Source: Strobilurus pachycystidiatus
Lineage: Eukaryota > Basidiomycota > Agaricomycetes > Agaricales > Physalacriaceae
Direction of reading: 5' to 3'
DNA length: 64,000 bases
NCBI GenBank assembly: GCA_019915135.1
Contig: JAHLMK010000024.1
Coordinates: 310,001 to 374,000 of the forward strand
Part shown: in pieces, positions 22,401-31,395 of the stretch
How the letters are laid out: every line of letters begins with the position of its first letter
Position numbering within the stretch: the first letter of the stretch is position 1
Translations under genes and position numbers: made by a program
The notes under the pieces: generated by a model
Told to the model about the DNA's origin: nothing
What the model saw: the letters and a program-made list of their open reading frames with translations, nothing else
The model's database searches: none

Positions 22401-25400
22401 AAAGTTGAGAATAGATTGTACTTTAGAATTTTGCGCCTCAACGCCATTTCCGGATATGCGGTATCCGAGGAAGTCGATCTCGTCCTGGAAGAATTCACAC
22501 TTAGCTCTATTGCAGTAAAGTTTAGCCTCTCGCAGAGCCTGGAGAATCAGACGAACATGTTCGGCATGTTCCTCGTCGTCCTTGGACCAAATAATGATGT
22601 CGTCAAGGTAAATATGGCAGAATTTCCCAATGTAGGGACGGAGGGCAGCAGTGACACGACGTTGTTGGACCGAAGGTGCGTTCCGGAGGCCCTGAGGCAT
22701 GACTACCCACTCATAAAGTCCCAAAGGAGTCATGACGGCAGTGTAAGGGATGGAATCGGGGTGCAGACGTGTTTGAAAGAAGGAGTCCGTCATATCCATC
22801 TTACCGAACACCTTGCCACGAGCGCAGTCGCTCAGGATAGTGTCGATGCGAGGGAGGGGATGACGGTCTGGGACTGTATTAGAATTCAAGAGGCGGTAGT
22901 CATTAACCCAACGGGGTAATGCATTCGGGTCCTTCTTGGGGATCAAAAAGCCAGGGGAGGTGTATTGTGAAGAGGATGGCCTGATGCGGCCGGCCGCGAG
23001 GTGCTTGTCTATGTGCTGTTGCCACGCCTCCCTATGTTTGCGAGGAGAAGAATAACTTCTCGCGTAAACAGGCGCGCTGTCAGATTTCAAATTGATCTCG
23101 CAGACGATCTCTGTTGGCAACTCGTCCACATGGGGAATGTCGCCAAAAACATCCGAAAAGTCATCGACAAGAACAGCGGAAGCTTTTTCACGCCGATCGC
23201 GTTTGATTGAGAGTTCCTCGACTCGTTCGACGTGGGCCCTCAAGGCCGCGACCGCCGAAACACCAGACACGGGTTCCGGGGCGACGTAGTATTTCTTGAG
23301 CTGTAGCTTTAACACCTTCATGAAAATGAGATGTAGTTTACATTCGTCGACACGTTTCTGCTTAGGGCTACGGCTGTCAGGGACACGAGGAGGCTTAGGG
23401 TTCATTAGGTCAATGCCAGTATCTTTATTAATCATAGTACGCGCGTCGTAATCGGCAACAAGACGGTTATGAGTTAAGAAGGGTAGGCCCAATAGTAACG
23501 GTGTGCAAAGGGAGTCGGTAATTAAAGCTCTAACAGAGCGAGTGGTAAACTTAGAGATAGGATCGGTCAAGGTAACGTTCACGAAGTGGGTGTATTCGAG
23601 GCGGGCTGAAGTAGAGGCAAGGGACGCAAAGATAGGTTCAGGGAGGCGGTGTCGCGTGAGGTTGCAGCGTTCAACGAGGTCCGTTCTGATAAGAACGAGA
23701 TGAGCGCCATCGTCGAATAAACAATCCACCATCACATCAGGGCGCTCGTGTACGTGTAACCCCGCATTCCAGATGAAATGGGGCACGTTCAACGGGGATT
23801 CCTCTGAAGCTGGGGATGAAACGGCGGAGATGCTCACCTGGGGACCCTTCTTCGCAAAGAAATCCGTGATACGAGTACCACTGGGCTGAGAGAATGAGGT
23901 CCGGGACTGGTCGGCAGGCTTGAGAGGAGTCTCGAAGAAATCATTGGTGAGGGATATGTCATGTCCTAAATATCCGGACCAATCGCCCGAAGAATCGCTG
24001 GTCGGCTCGATGATCGCGGCGACGGGCGGGGTAGCGGTGGTCTTGATCGTAGCGGACTGTGAAGGTCCAGACGAGTAGACAAAGGATCCCGAAGCTGAAT
24101 GAGCGACGGGTAAGGGAGCGAAGAAAGCGGCAATGTTATCGAGGTTGGAGGAAGAGTTGGTCATGAATGAGGAAATGTCGTCGAGCGGTTGGATGACAGC
24201 GGCAACCGAAGAAGTTTTCTGGAACTTCACGGAGGAAAGTATCGCGTTGTACGTGATGGGGCGAGCGGCCTTAGCGTGAACCGCCTTGGCGTTGGCGACC
24301 ATCGCGTCGGTGAGAGGTTGATGGGGGGCTTTGAGCTGAGGACCCTCGGTGTTGGGGCAATTGTAGGAATAGTGTCCTGCGTATGCGACACGGCAGCGGC
24401 GGCACATTTGTAGTTCGGTGAAACGATCAGCGATCTTGGCGTCCTTTGCGACGAGAGAATTGTAGCTAGGACAGGGATAGTATCCATCGGCGTTGGGGAC
24501 ATCGAAACGCACGGATTGAGAACCGGAGGCGGCTGAGGAACCGGAAGGTTTCGCCTTCTCGAGGGATGGACGTTTCTTGGGTTGGTCGTTGGCGTAATGA
24601 GAGGACGAATTGACGCGCTTAAGAGCGGCGATTTCCTTCTCCAGTCTCTCGTGTGTCAACCTGACGGCTAACATCTCATCGGCCTTCTTCTTGTCCCTCG
24701 AGCGGTACTTGGTGTCGAGTTTCTTGATCTTCTCCAGCCAATCGGGGTAGGCCAGCGAGATCAAGACGCCTTTGGTCTTCACGTAGTCGCGGAAGTCGGG
24801 AGACATCGCGTTATGTAGACGGGATTTTATTGATTCGGAGGAAAGGTGATGTGCGGTGCCGATCAGGAGGTCGTTAAGTTCAGCAACGCGGTCCTCCATC
24901 GCCGAGAACGCGTGTTCGTCGACGTCGGATTGGCGGAGTTCGTCGATGAGAAGCAGGGCGGAGTCCTGCCAGGCCTCGCCAACGACATGGTCCAGTAAAG
25001 CGCGAGTGAATTCCTGAGCGGAGAGCTGCAAGAGGTCAAAACGTTTGTTCGTGAAATACTTGACGCTGTACGGAGCGCGGAACGCGTTGAGCAGAGCGCC
25101 TCGTCTCTTTGATTCGTCGAACATGTCTTTGTTGTTGCAATAGCCGGCCACGGCAGAGGTGAGCTGGATGTATTCGTTAACGGTAATGCGGCGTTGCTTG
25201 GTATATGGCGGTGACTTGTGGTCGCCGTCGACGATGTTGTCGTTGTTGTTTGACATGTCGTAGGAAGAGGAGGATGAGGTAGAGGCAAAAGAGGTATCGG
25301 TGAGCGGGGCTGGTGGAGATGGAGGGAGAGCGGCTTGTTGTGTCAAGCGAGCGAGTTTCCTGGTTTGTCGCGCGAGGGCGTCTGGGTCACCGGTGAAGGG

Positions 25401-28400
25401 CAAGGTGGGACGAGTGGAGTTTCGCGTGTTGCGGGAGGTCTGGGAAGCCGTTATGGAAACGGGTATCTGGGGACAGGGTCAGAGGATTCCTGGGAGGGCA
25501 AGGTGGGGATCTGGGATCTGGGTCTGGGCAAGGAAAGGGAAGCGAAAGGGAAGCGAACTAGTTAAGCCGAAACGTAATTAGAGTCGATTGGCTCTAGGCG
25601 AGACCTCGGATACGACCGATAGTCGCGTAACGAGCTCGGGAGCGAGGGTATGTAATGGGGAAATGGATAAGGGCGAGGTTTTGGAAGAAAGGCAAAAGGC
25701 GAGTTGTCGAAAAGCTGATTCGGAACTCACGACAATGCCTAAAATCGCGCTCGGTGCTTCACAGCGACCGAATATGAAAACTTTCAAAAAGTGAAACCCC
25801 GTTATGGAGAACACTAGATCGAAGACCGGAGAGGAGGGAGGACGATAGGACGAGGGAGTCGGAGGTCACGCGCAAGAGAAAGTTTAGTGCGCGTTATATT
25901 TCGTAATGAAGGGAAGGAAGAAAAGAGAAGAAGGATCTAGAGTGTGGCGAGCGAGTATATATAGAGATCGGAACGGTCACGTGTAAGTAAGCATGAACGT
26001 GCTTACATCTGAGTCGCTAATCCTGTCAGATCACCGGATGGGCCGGGTTCATTCGCGTAGACGGTGAACCGTACAGTTTCTTGGGCACGCCTGGTATCAC
26101 TCCAAAGTACACGAGGGCCACGCAAAGCAGTGCCAAAGTGCGTGAACGTAACTCGTCCTTATGTCCACCAGCTGACCTGCGCTTGTAGTTCACGTCAACA
26201 CAAACAGAATTTGTTATGTCTGCCGGTGCTGTTGACCTCACCGTCACGTTCCTTAGCCCAGTAGAGGTGCGCACAGTCAACGCGTACACTGTTTCCTGGA
26301 ATGAAAGTCTTCCAGCCCGATGATCTGTCGAAGCATTCATTCCCGTTCTCGTACATGGCTCTCTCCGCCGCTTCTTCCGACGGGAGTTCGCACAGTGTAT
26401 CCGTCTACAGTGACATCAGTGGGGAATGGTTATCAGGAGATAGTTCATCGGCCATCAACTGGACTACTACAACAACAGGTGATACACTCATCCATCAGGC
26501 TCAGTTGCAACACCCGACCGTCTTCGGCGAAATCAGTGATCAGACTCAATGTAAACCTTCTCCAAGATCACCTTCTCTCGTCTGACTGTCTATAGATGGC
26601 TCCGTATACTATGCGACGTCTTCCGCGGAAGGTGTAACCTATCAAACCGGGGCCGACGTCGACGTCCGCGCCCAGTTTGTCACTGCTGGAAGCTTGAACA
26701 ATACACAGGACACGAACTACCGCGCCATCTCACGCGATTGGCCTGTTTTTGCCATTGCACACGACCTAGGCGATGTCACTGCCGCGACCGATCCTGTCGT
26801 TGTGGCCATTGGACATGTGAGGGACCCTGCGATCCAATATATTCGTGCTGGAGGACGGATGGAGGAGCGCAGTCTTTTCTTTCTCAGTGATTTTTCGACT
26901 GTCTCCGATGCTGTGAGCCATCTTTCCTTCCCAGTGGACAGTAATCTCTGACCCAATGACTCGCCGGAAGATCCCTGCCTTTTTGTCGGATTATGACGAT
27001 GCTCTCAACCGTGCAAAGGACTTGGATTCCCAGATTGAATCTGATGCATCGGCCATCTCTGCTGACTATGCCGCCGTAGTCGCTCTCTCTATTCGCCAAG
27101 CTTTTGGTGCCACCGAGGTCACACTTCCTCGAACTACTGACGGGTCGTGGAACACGAGTGATGTTCTCATGTTCATGAAGGGTACGTGCAATTCTTGTCC
27201 AACCGCCAACCTCCTTGACAGATAGTTTCTTCTTTATAGAGATATCGAGCGACGGAGTAAGTGACAAGCATCCCCCTTCGAAGCCTAGCGCTGAGGTTTC
27301 ATAGAATGTCAACACGGTTGATGTTATATTTCCTACGTGGCCCCTTTACCTTTATACCAACCCCAAGATGGGACGTTATCTTCTCGATTCTCTTTTTGAG
27401 TATCAAAGCTCTGGCCAGTACCCTAATCTCTGGAGTATTCACGACATGGGCAAGTCCTCATGTTCATACTTCGAAAGATTCACTCATCTCTGGTGCAGGT
27501 GCCCATTATCCGAACGCCTCGGGACATAATGATGGACGCGACGAAGCTATGCCTGTCGAAGGTAGCTTCGATGGCGTTCTCTTTCTTTCCACTAAAGACT
27601 ATCACCAGAGAGCGGGAACATGCTTATCATGGCTCTGAGCTACGCTCAAGCAACAGGAGATACGTCACAGCTATCACAATACGTGTGTTAATTCTTTGTT
27701 TGGTTCGTCGGTGAACCATACTCAGCCTTCGCGTGGTGCAGTATGACCTCCTGGATCAGTGGACGCAGTTCCTGATAACAGACTCTCTGATTCCTGCTCA
27801 TCAACTGAGTACCGATGATTTTGCCGGAACATTGGCAAACCAAACCAACCTTGCTATCAAGGGCATCAGCGGTATCAAGGCAATGGCTATGATCGCTCAT
27901 ACATTGGGTGATGACTCCCGAAGTTACAACTACAGCGTTCGTCAATGAGATCTTGCTTCATCGAATTGCAACTCATCTCTTTCTAGTCGATTGCCTCGTC
28001 GTATGTGGAGCAGTGGCAAACCCTTGCCATGTCATCAGACGGTACTCATTTGACCCTCAATGTAAGTCCTGGTTTTCCCATCCGAGTCTACAAGCAGGTC
28101 GTGATGTTTATCTCCCTCAGTACGGAAATGATTCGAGGTAGATGTACTTTCACGTTGCTCCCACCCCCTCTGACGCGTTTTAACAGCTGGGGACTCACCT
28201 ACAATCTATTCGCGGACAAACTGTTGGGCTTGGACCTTTTTCCAGAAGAGATCTTCGCCATGCGTACGTCGACCCTCGGAAGTGAAAATTTCCCTCCTGA
28301 ACAACTTTCAGAAACCGCCTTGTACCTCACCAAAGCCAGTGAGTATTCCGTACCTCTATGCACCATGCGCTGATACCTTGTAGATAAGTTCGGGGTCCCT

Positions 28401-29023
28401 TTGGACAGTCGGTGAATGCATCCGCTGTATCATCGGGCCGCGTATTGAGTTCATTTGTCTAGTGCGACTTGCACCAAGAGCGATTGGGAGATGTGGACCG
28501 CCGCCATTATGACCGAAACTTCAGCGCGAGACATGCTCATCAGTGCTGTTAAGGACGCAGCTGCCAGCGGGAAAGGCTCTGCAACGTTGCGGGACTGGTA
28601 TCAGACTACTGACGGCTCACCCGAAGGCTTCAAAGCAAGACCCGTTGTAGGCGGACATCGTATGTAAACGTGCTCCCGGATCACTCATCGTCTCTAACAC
28701 TCATTTCAGTTGCCTTGGTATGCTTTTGTTCAAGCTAACAGCTCATACTGACCTTGAATCTTATTTGTGTGCCTTCAGCTTGTCATGTAAGCCACTATCA
28801 GGTTAATGTTCATGCTGTTCATTCTCTCCTTGTCAGCAATAGCACTTCGACCGCCACATCAAACTCGACATCGTCATCGAACAGTACTTCTACCAGTGGT
28901 ACTGTCAGCGATGGTGACAACGGCGCTGTCAGCGATGGCAACAACGGCACGCTGAAGATATCTCTTCCACCCATCGCAGTAGTCCTTATAACAATCCTGA
29001 CGACTTTCACTGTACACCTCTGA
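19470..29023 (+). CDS. Secreted glutaminase A (GtaA-like), intron 1 carries an LTR element
   Basis: Extracellular glutaminase of the fungal GtaA family (DUF4964/5127/4965/1793 type). Exon 1 (19470-19658) encodes a signal peptide, MFSFAACCFLFLFSAARGDL, and YLSTWLQQADG...RFWTGQ. It joins in phase to ITGWAGFIRVDGEPYSFLG starting at 26030, which restores the family core FWTGQxxGWAGxIRVDG. Later exons carry FSYMALSAAS, SRDWPVFAIAHDLG, DYAAVVALSIRQAFGA, TVDVIFPTWPLYLYTNPKMG, SIHDMGAHYPNASGHNDGRD with EAMPVEECGNMLIM, and YNLFADKLLGLDLFP. The C-terminus is Ser/Thr/Asn-rich and ends in a hydrophobic tail (ISLPPIAVVLITILTTFTVHL minus one residue), suggesting a GPI anchor rather than free secretion. Many roughly 50-nt introns; about 700-800 residues. 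Intron 1 (19659-26029) is 6.4 kb because of the inserted retrotransposon. No other break was seen, so the gene may still be functional. Confidence 0.82.
19691..19695. repeat. Left target site duplication of the LTR element (TCTGA)
   Basis: TCTGA directly precedes the left LTR and is repeated at 26008-26012 right after the right LTR. A 5-bp duplication is normal for Ty3/gypsy integration. Confidence 0.9.
19696..19911 (-). repeat. 3' LTR (left copy)
   Basis: 216 bp starting TGAAACCCC and ending GCTTACA on the plus strand. By eye it is identical to 25792-26007. It is the downstream LTR in the element's own orientation. It contains TATATATA at 19860-19867. Confidence 0.95.
19912..19920 (-). promoter_or_regulatory. 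Polypurine tract of the LTR element
   Basis: On the minus strand GGGAGAGAG directly abuts the 3' LTR, the expected place of the plus-strand DNA primer in reverse transcription. Confidence 0.7.
20016..25403 (-). CDS. Gag-pol polyprotein of the Ty3/gypsy element
   Basis: One 1795-residue frame. Gag occupies about residues 1-450, with a zinc knuckle near 330 (CRRCRVAYAGHYSYNC, spacing C-x2-C-x6-H-x4-C, two longer than the usual x4). Aspartic protease is near 560, with FDDGAHLVLI where D-S/T-G-A is usual. Reverse transcriptase lies at about 790-1000 with YLDDIIIWS near 934. RNase H starts near 1084 (VCDASEW, later HEKELLAIV and LTDHRTLENF). Integrase has an H...H...CDSCQRN zinc region near 1300 and catalytic D, D, E in LDFVGPL, CDRDKLW and LSERSN (about 1367-1457). 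A GPY motif (KDGPYLIKR) follows, then a chromodomain near 1671-1720 (FLVHWTGFGAGHDEWMP). The protease change is odd: DDG may be inactive or a lineage variant. All pol motifs otherwise look intact. Confidence 0.93.
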   Translation of the reverse strand: MPFTGDPDALARQTRKLARLTQQAALPPSPPAPLTDTSFASTSSSSSYDMSNNNDNIVDGDHKSPPYTKQRRITVNEYIQLTSAVAGYCNNKDMFDESKRRGALLNAFRAPYSVKYFTNKRFDLLQLSAQEFTRALLDHVVGEAWQDSALLLIDELRQSDVDEHAFSAMEDRVAELNDLLIGTAHHLSSESIKSRLHNAMSPDFRDYVKTKGVLISLAYPDWLEKIKKLDTKYRSRDKKKADEMLAVRLTHERLEKEIAALKRVNSSSHYANDQPKKRPSLEKAKPSGSSAASGSQSVRFDVPNADGYYPCPSYNSLVAKDAKIADRFTELQMCRRCRVAYAGHYSYNCPNTEGPQLKAPHQPLTDAMVANAKAVHAKAARPITYNAILSSVKFQKTSSVAAVIQPLDDISSFMTNSSSNLDNIAAFFAPLPVAHSASGSFVYSSGPSQSATIKTTATPPVAAIIEPTSDSSGDWSGYLGHDISLTNDFFETPLKPADQSRTSFSQPSGTRITDFFAKKGPQVSISAVSSPASEESPLNVPHFIWNAGLHVHERPDVMVDCLFDDGAHLVLIRTDLVERCNLTRHRLPEPIFASLASTSARLEYTHFVNVTLTDPISKFTTRSVRALITDSLCTPLLLGLPFLTHNRLVADYDARTMINKDTGIDLMNPKPPRVPDSRSPKQKRVDECKLHLIFMKVLKLQLKKYYVAPEPVSGVSAVAALRAHVERVEELSIKRDRREKASAVLVDDFSDVFGDIPHVDELPTEIVCEINLKSDSAPVYARSYSSPRKHREAWQQHIDKHLAAGRIRPSSSQYTSPGFLIPKKDPNALPRWVNDYRLLNSNTVPDRHPLPRIDTILSDCARGKVFGKMDMTDSFFQTRLHPDSIPYTAVMTPLGLYEWVVMPQGLRNAPSVQQRRVTAALRPYIGKFCHIYLDDIIIWSKDDEEHAEHVRLILQALREAKLYCNRAKCEFFQDEIDFLGYRISGNGVEAQNSKVQSILNFPRPRSTEETRRFLGMVRFVAGFLENLADYTRILTPLTMKEHDKCFPTWTDSHNDAFENIKRLVVSREVLTVIDHDNPGENKIFLVCDASEWRTGAILMWGSSLASARPVAFDSGQLTSAELNYPVHEKELLAIVRALKKWRADCVGMQIFVLTDHRTLENFNTQKDLSRRQLRWQEFLSQYDLSIAYIKGADNVGADALSRVKNGRYTHEIPDDSSFTSWPVLPQAIAAVLSISSSADYIQTIKDGYKADPWCVKLTELRALPPGITCTNGLWYADGRLIIPRFSSLREDLFRLAHDQGGHFGFDKSYAQLRDSYYWPNMRRDLERAYVPGCDSCQRNKDSTVRKSGPLHPLPVPDGRLLSVGLDFVGPLPEDKGCDCILTMTCRLGSDIRLAPTNTDIDAPQAAYIFFREWYCENGLPDNIVCDRDKLWMSAFWKSLATLTGIRLKASSSYHPQADGLSERSNKTMIQCLRYFVDRKQRGWFDALPIIRFNIMSSVNASTGLSMHMLKTGREPRRLPTLDGNPPTTDRATTIVQEILDIEHAAQDALLASKVLQAANADSSRGDPPKFAVGDLVMLTTVHRRKRAQRERGLVGKFYARKDGPYLIKRANPNSDSYVLDMPNAPTKEGNYNIDYLSSYVPNDDDLFPGRRLENPGPVNSAGEYDIDSVIDARRRGRGWQFLVHWTGFGAGHDEWMPYSALKDCAALDEWVRSGGDGPQELLDSVNSDIPLETITALRPPHSLPSFTGLQIHSQGSRAPQKEFPTALRSAIASSLVLPRWKEGLVLGLTLSLSRP
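25777..25791 (-). promoter_or_regulatory. Candidate primer-binding region of the LTR element
   Basis: Bases next to the 5' LTR read CTTTTTGAAAGTTTT on the minus strand, not the TGG-start expected for pairing with a tRNA 3' end. An 8-nt stretch, AAACTTTC, complementary to this site also lies in the LTR (minus strand, 25878-25885), which would permit self-priming as in Tf1-like elements; this is speculative. Confidence 0.3.
25792..26007 (-). repeat. 5' LTR (right copy), with promoter
   Basis: 216 bp identical to the left LTR. In the element's minus orientation this is the upstream LTR, so its TATATATA (25956-25963) is the likely core promoter for the gag-pol transcript. The transcript would run antisense to the glutaminase gene, towards its exon 1. 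Confidence 0.93.
26008..26012. repeat. Right target site duplication of the LTR element (TCTGA)
   Basis: Matches 19691-19695 exactly and is followed by the remainder of the glutaminase intron, with its AG acceptor at 26028-26029. Confidence 0.9.
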
Positions 29024-29087
29024 TTGATCCACATTTGATATTATATTATAACTTATTTACTTACTGTCAACGCCTCGATGACCGTTC

Positions 29088-31281
29088 CTACTCCTTCCCA
29101 ATATCCTTCAGGCGCCTGAGGCAACGCTGTCTGGCCTCACTATGGTCGACGATGGGCCGGGGATATCCTAGTGCATCCACCGTATCAATACTTGGGTGAT
29201 GAATTTCTGAAAAGTGAAGTTCAGAGGCCAGTGTGGCGCAAGTGATCGATATTATACCTTTGCCATTTAGAGATGCTAATTCCGGGACGAAGTGACGAAT
29301 GAAGTCGCCAGTGGGATCGGCCTAAAACTGAGTTAGCGTTGACCACGAGATGTAGTTGAATCGTGAGGCTACCTTGGCACTCTGCGTCCATGGATTGAAG
29401 ATCCGGAAATACGGACACGGATCTACACCTGTACTGGCGCACCATTGCCATCCTCCATTATTGTTAGCCAAATCGCCGTCAATCAACGTCTCCATGTAGT
29501 ACTGAGAAGGGTGTGAGTCAAAGAACCTGCATAGGAGGAAGACGAACGTACACGTTCCCCGACCCTCCAATCAATCATCAGATGTTTCGTTAAGAACATC
29601 GCGGTGATCATCCTGAGACGATTGTGGACCCAGCCCATCTGCTTCAAGCACCGCATACCAGCGTCGACAATTGGATAACCCGTCATGCCATCTTTCCACG
29701 CTCGGAGGTTGTCGGAGTCGCGCGCCTTTCCATCATCACCAGGTTCTTGTGAGTTCTCCCAAACAACGTCCGCATATTTCTCCAACCAAGGGCGACCCAT
29801 ACCGACTCGAGGGAAAGAAGCAAGGATGTTGGTGTAAAAATCGCGCCAAGCGAGCTCCTGGTTCCAGCGCCCAAGACCAGTCGCGCGTGATGAATCCACG
29901 GTCTTAGCATTGGTGGCTCTCATTGTTGCACGAAAACATTCTCGGATTGAGATCACGCCAGCAGAAAGATATGGGCTGAAACATTATTGAGTAACAAAGA
30001 GAGAAGCAATGGCATAATATCGGACCTTAATCGACTGGTCGTGTTCTCCGAAACGAGATCGCGACTACGGTGGTAGGTTTTCATGCGACTGGCAGATGGC
30101 ATGTCCTTTGTTTCGTATTCGAGAGGGTTGTAAGGACCGAGAAGCTCTGTTGTGTGCTTTGTCTTGATAAATCTCCTCAGGACCTATATCAAATCTTAGA
30201 GGCTCGCACTGCGTCAGAATAGCTGGCAAGTTCCACCTCTGCTGCTGCCATTTCGCCAGCGGGCCAGACAGTGGCCATTTGTTTCCGGGCTTCATCGTCC
30301 AACTCAAAACCGGGAATGGAATCCGGTATCTCAGAGTCAAAAAGGTCGCCGAAAGTCGATGAGCTTCGAATAGCATCGTCATTCGGTTGAGGCGCCTTGC
30401 CATTGTCTCCCAAGTAAGTTTGAAGGTGCTCATCGAGTCTAGCCTTCCACTTTCGCTGGTATGCACCATAGACCTATGGTGTTTGAGAAATATGGCGTTC
30501 AAAATCGGGAGCAGGCATACCGCGTATGGAGTGTTAGTATTGGTGAAAAGGACACCGGGTTCAATGATGCACTTGTTGTGCACGAAGGAAGCCTGTATTC
30601 CTCGATCCTTGGCCAAAGCACAGACTTTGACGTCTCTGCGTAGCTCATCGACTTCATACTCAATGTTGGCGAATAAACTAGTGCAGTGAAGAGTAGCGAT
30701 GAGGTCGATAGCCTTGGTAGGAAGTTGTCGTCTAATATCGATCGTTTTTGTAAGGAGCGGGATGTTCAAACCGGCGAGCGTTTTCTAGTGTCATGCTGAG
30801 TAGCGGACGAGAAATTACACGACTTTCACAAACTTGAATTTCTCTGAGATTACGCAACGTGAAATCAATTCGGCAGGCGGATCGGTCGTGAGCGATGTAG
30901 TCTTGAGGACTGAGAAGGAACATGGCAACAAGAGGAATGTTGTCCTCCTGCGCTTTCGCTGAGGCTTGAGATAGAGCTTTATTATCAGCGACTATTTGAC
31001 GGCATCATGAGTTGTCTACGACGTGATACAGGACCGCGACAAGTACCTCTGAGGTCACCCATCCTCATCCAGTATACGACACAACGACCTTTGGCAGGTT
31101 TTTGCAGTCTGTCTTCCACGGCTTTGAGCAGAATGGGCAAAGGCGGGTCGGCAGAGACGGCGTCTGCAGCCTCCGCTGTCGCGACTTTGTTGGGATTGAA
31201 CGAGGCAGATGTCGCATCAGACTCGACGCGAGCTCGCTTGGTGGGTTGCGAAACAGTGGATGAGCGAGAGCGTTTGGCCAT
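29088..31281 (-). CDS. PHR1: Deoxyribodipyrimidine photolyase (class I CPD photolyase)
   Basis: Light-driven repair of cyclobutane pyrimidine dimers, using FAD and an antenna chromophore; nuclear and possibly mitochondrial. The N-terminus [20 protein letters not shown] is basic, like a nuclear signal. The antenna domain begins [12 protein letters not shown] and DNKALSQA and includes [20 protein letters not shown] and [13 protein letters not shown]. The FAD domain contains [72 protein letters not shown] and [10 protein letters not shown], all hallmarks of the family. It ends [10 protein letters not shown] with TAG at 29088-29090. Eight or so short introns; about 580 residues. The start at 31281 is preferred; an in-frame upstream ATG at 31344 would add about 21 residues and could make a mitochondrial form. 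It converges with the glutaminase gene, 64 bp between stops. Confidence 0.9.
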
Positions 31282-31395
31282 GCTGATGGGTCGTGTTTTG
31301 GGAGTGAAGACGGTGGTGATGGTGGTAGGAAAGCAACGACGCATAGCACGATTGGCGCCTCGATCCTACTCGATCTCGATCTTGGCCTTCACGTC

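Larger units (their letters stand above)
19696..26007 (-). mobile_element. Complete Ty3/gypsy chromovirus-type LTR retrotransposon
   Basis: A 6312-bp element bounded by two identical 216-bp LTRs (TG...CA) and a 5-bp target duplication. It encodes one long gag-pol frame on the minus strand with domain order gag, protease, reverse transcriptase, RNase H, integrase, chromodomain, the order of Ty3/gypsy chromoviruses. Identical LTRs and an unbroken 1795-codon frame point to recent insertion. It lies antisense in intron 1 of the glutaminase gene. Precise removal of the element plus one target copy leaves a 54-nt intron of ordinary size. Confidence 0.95.
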
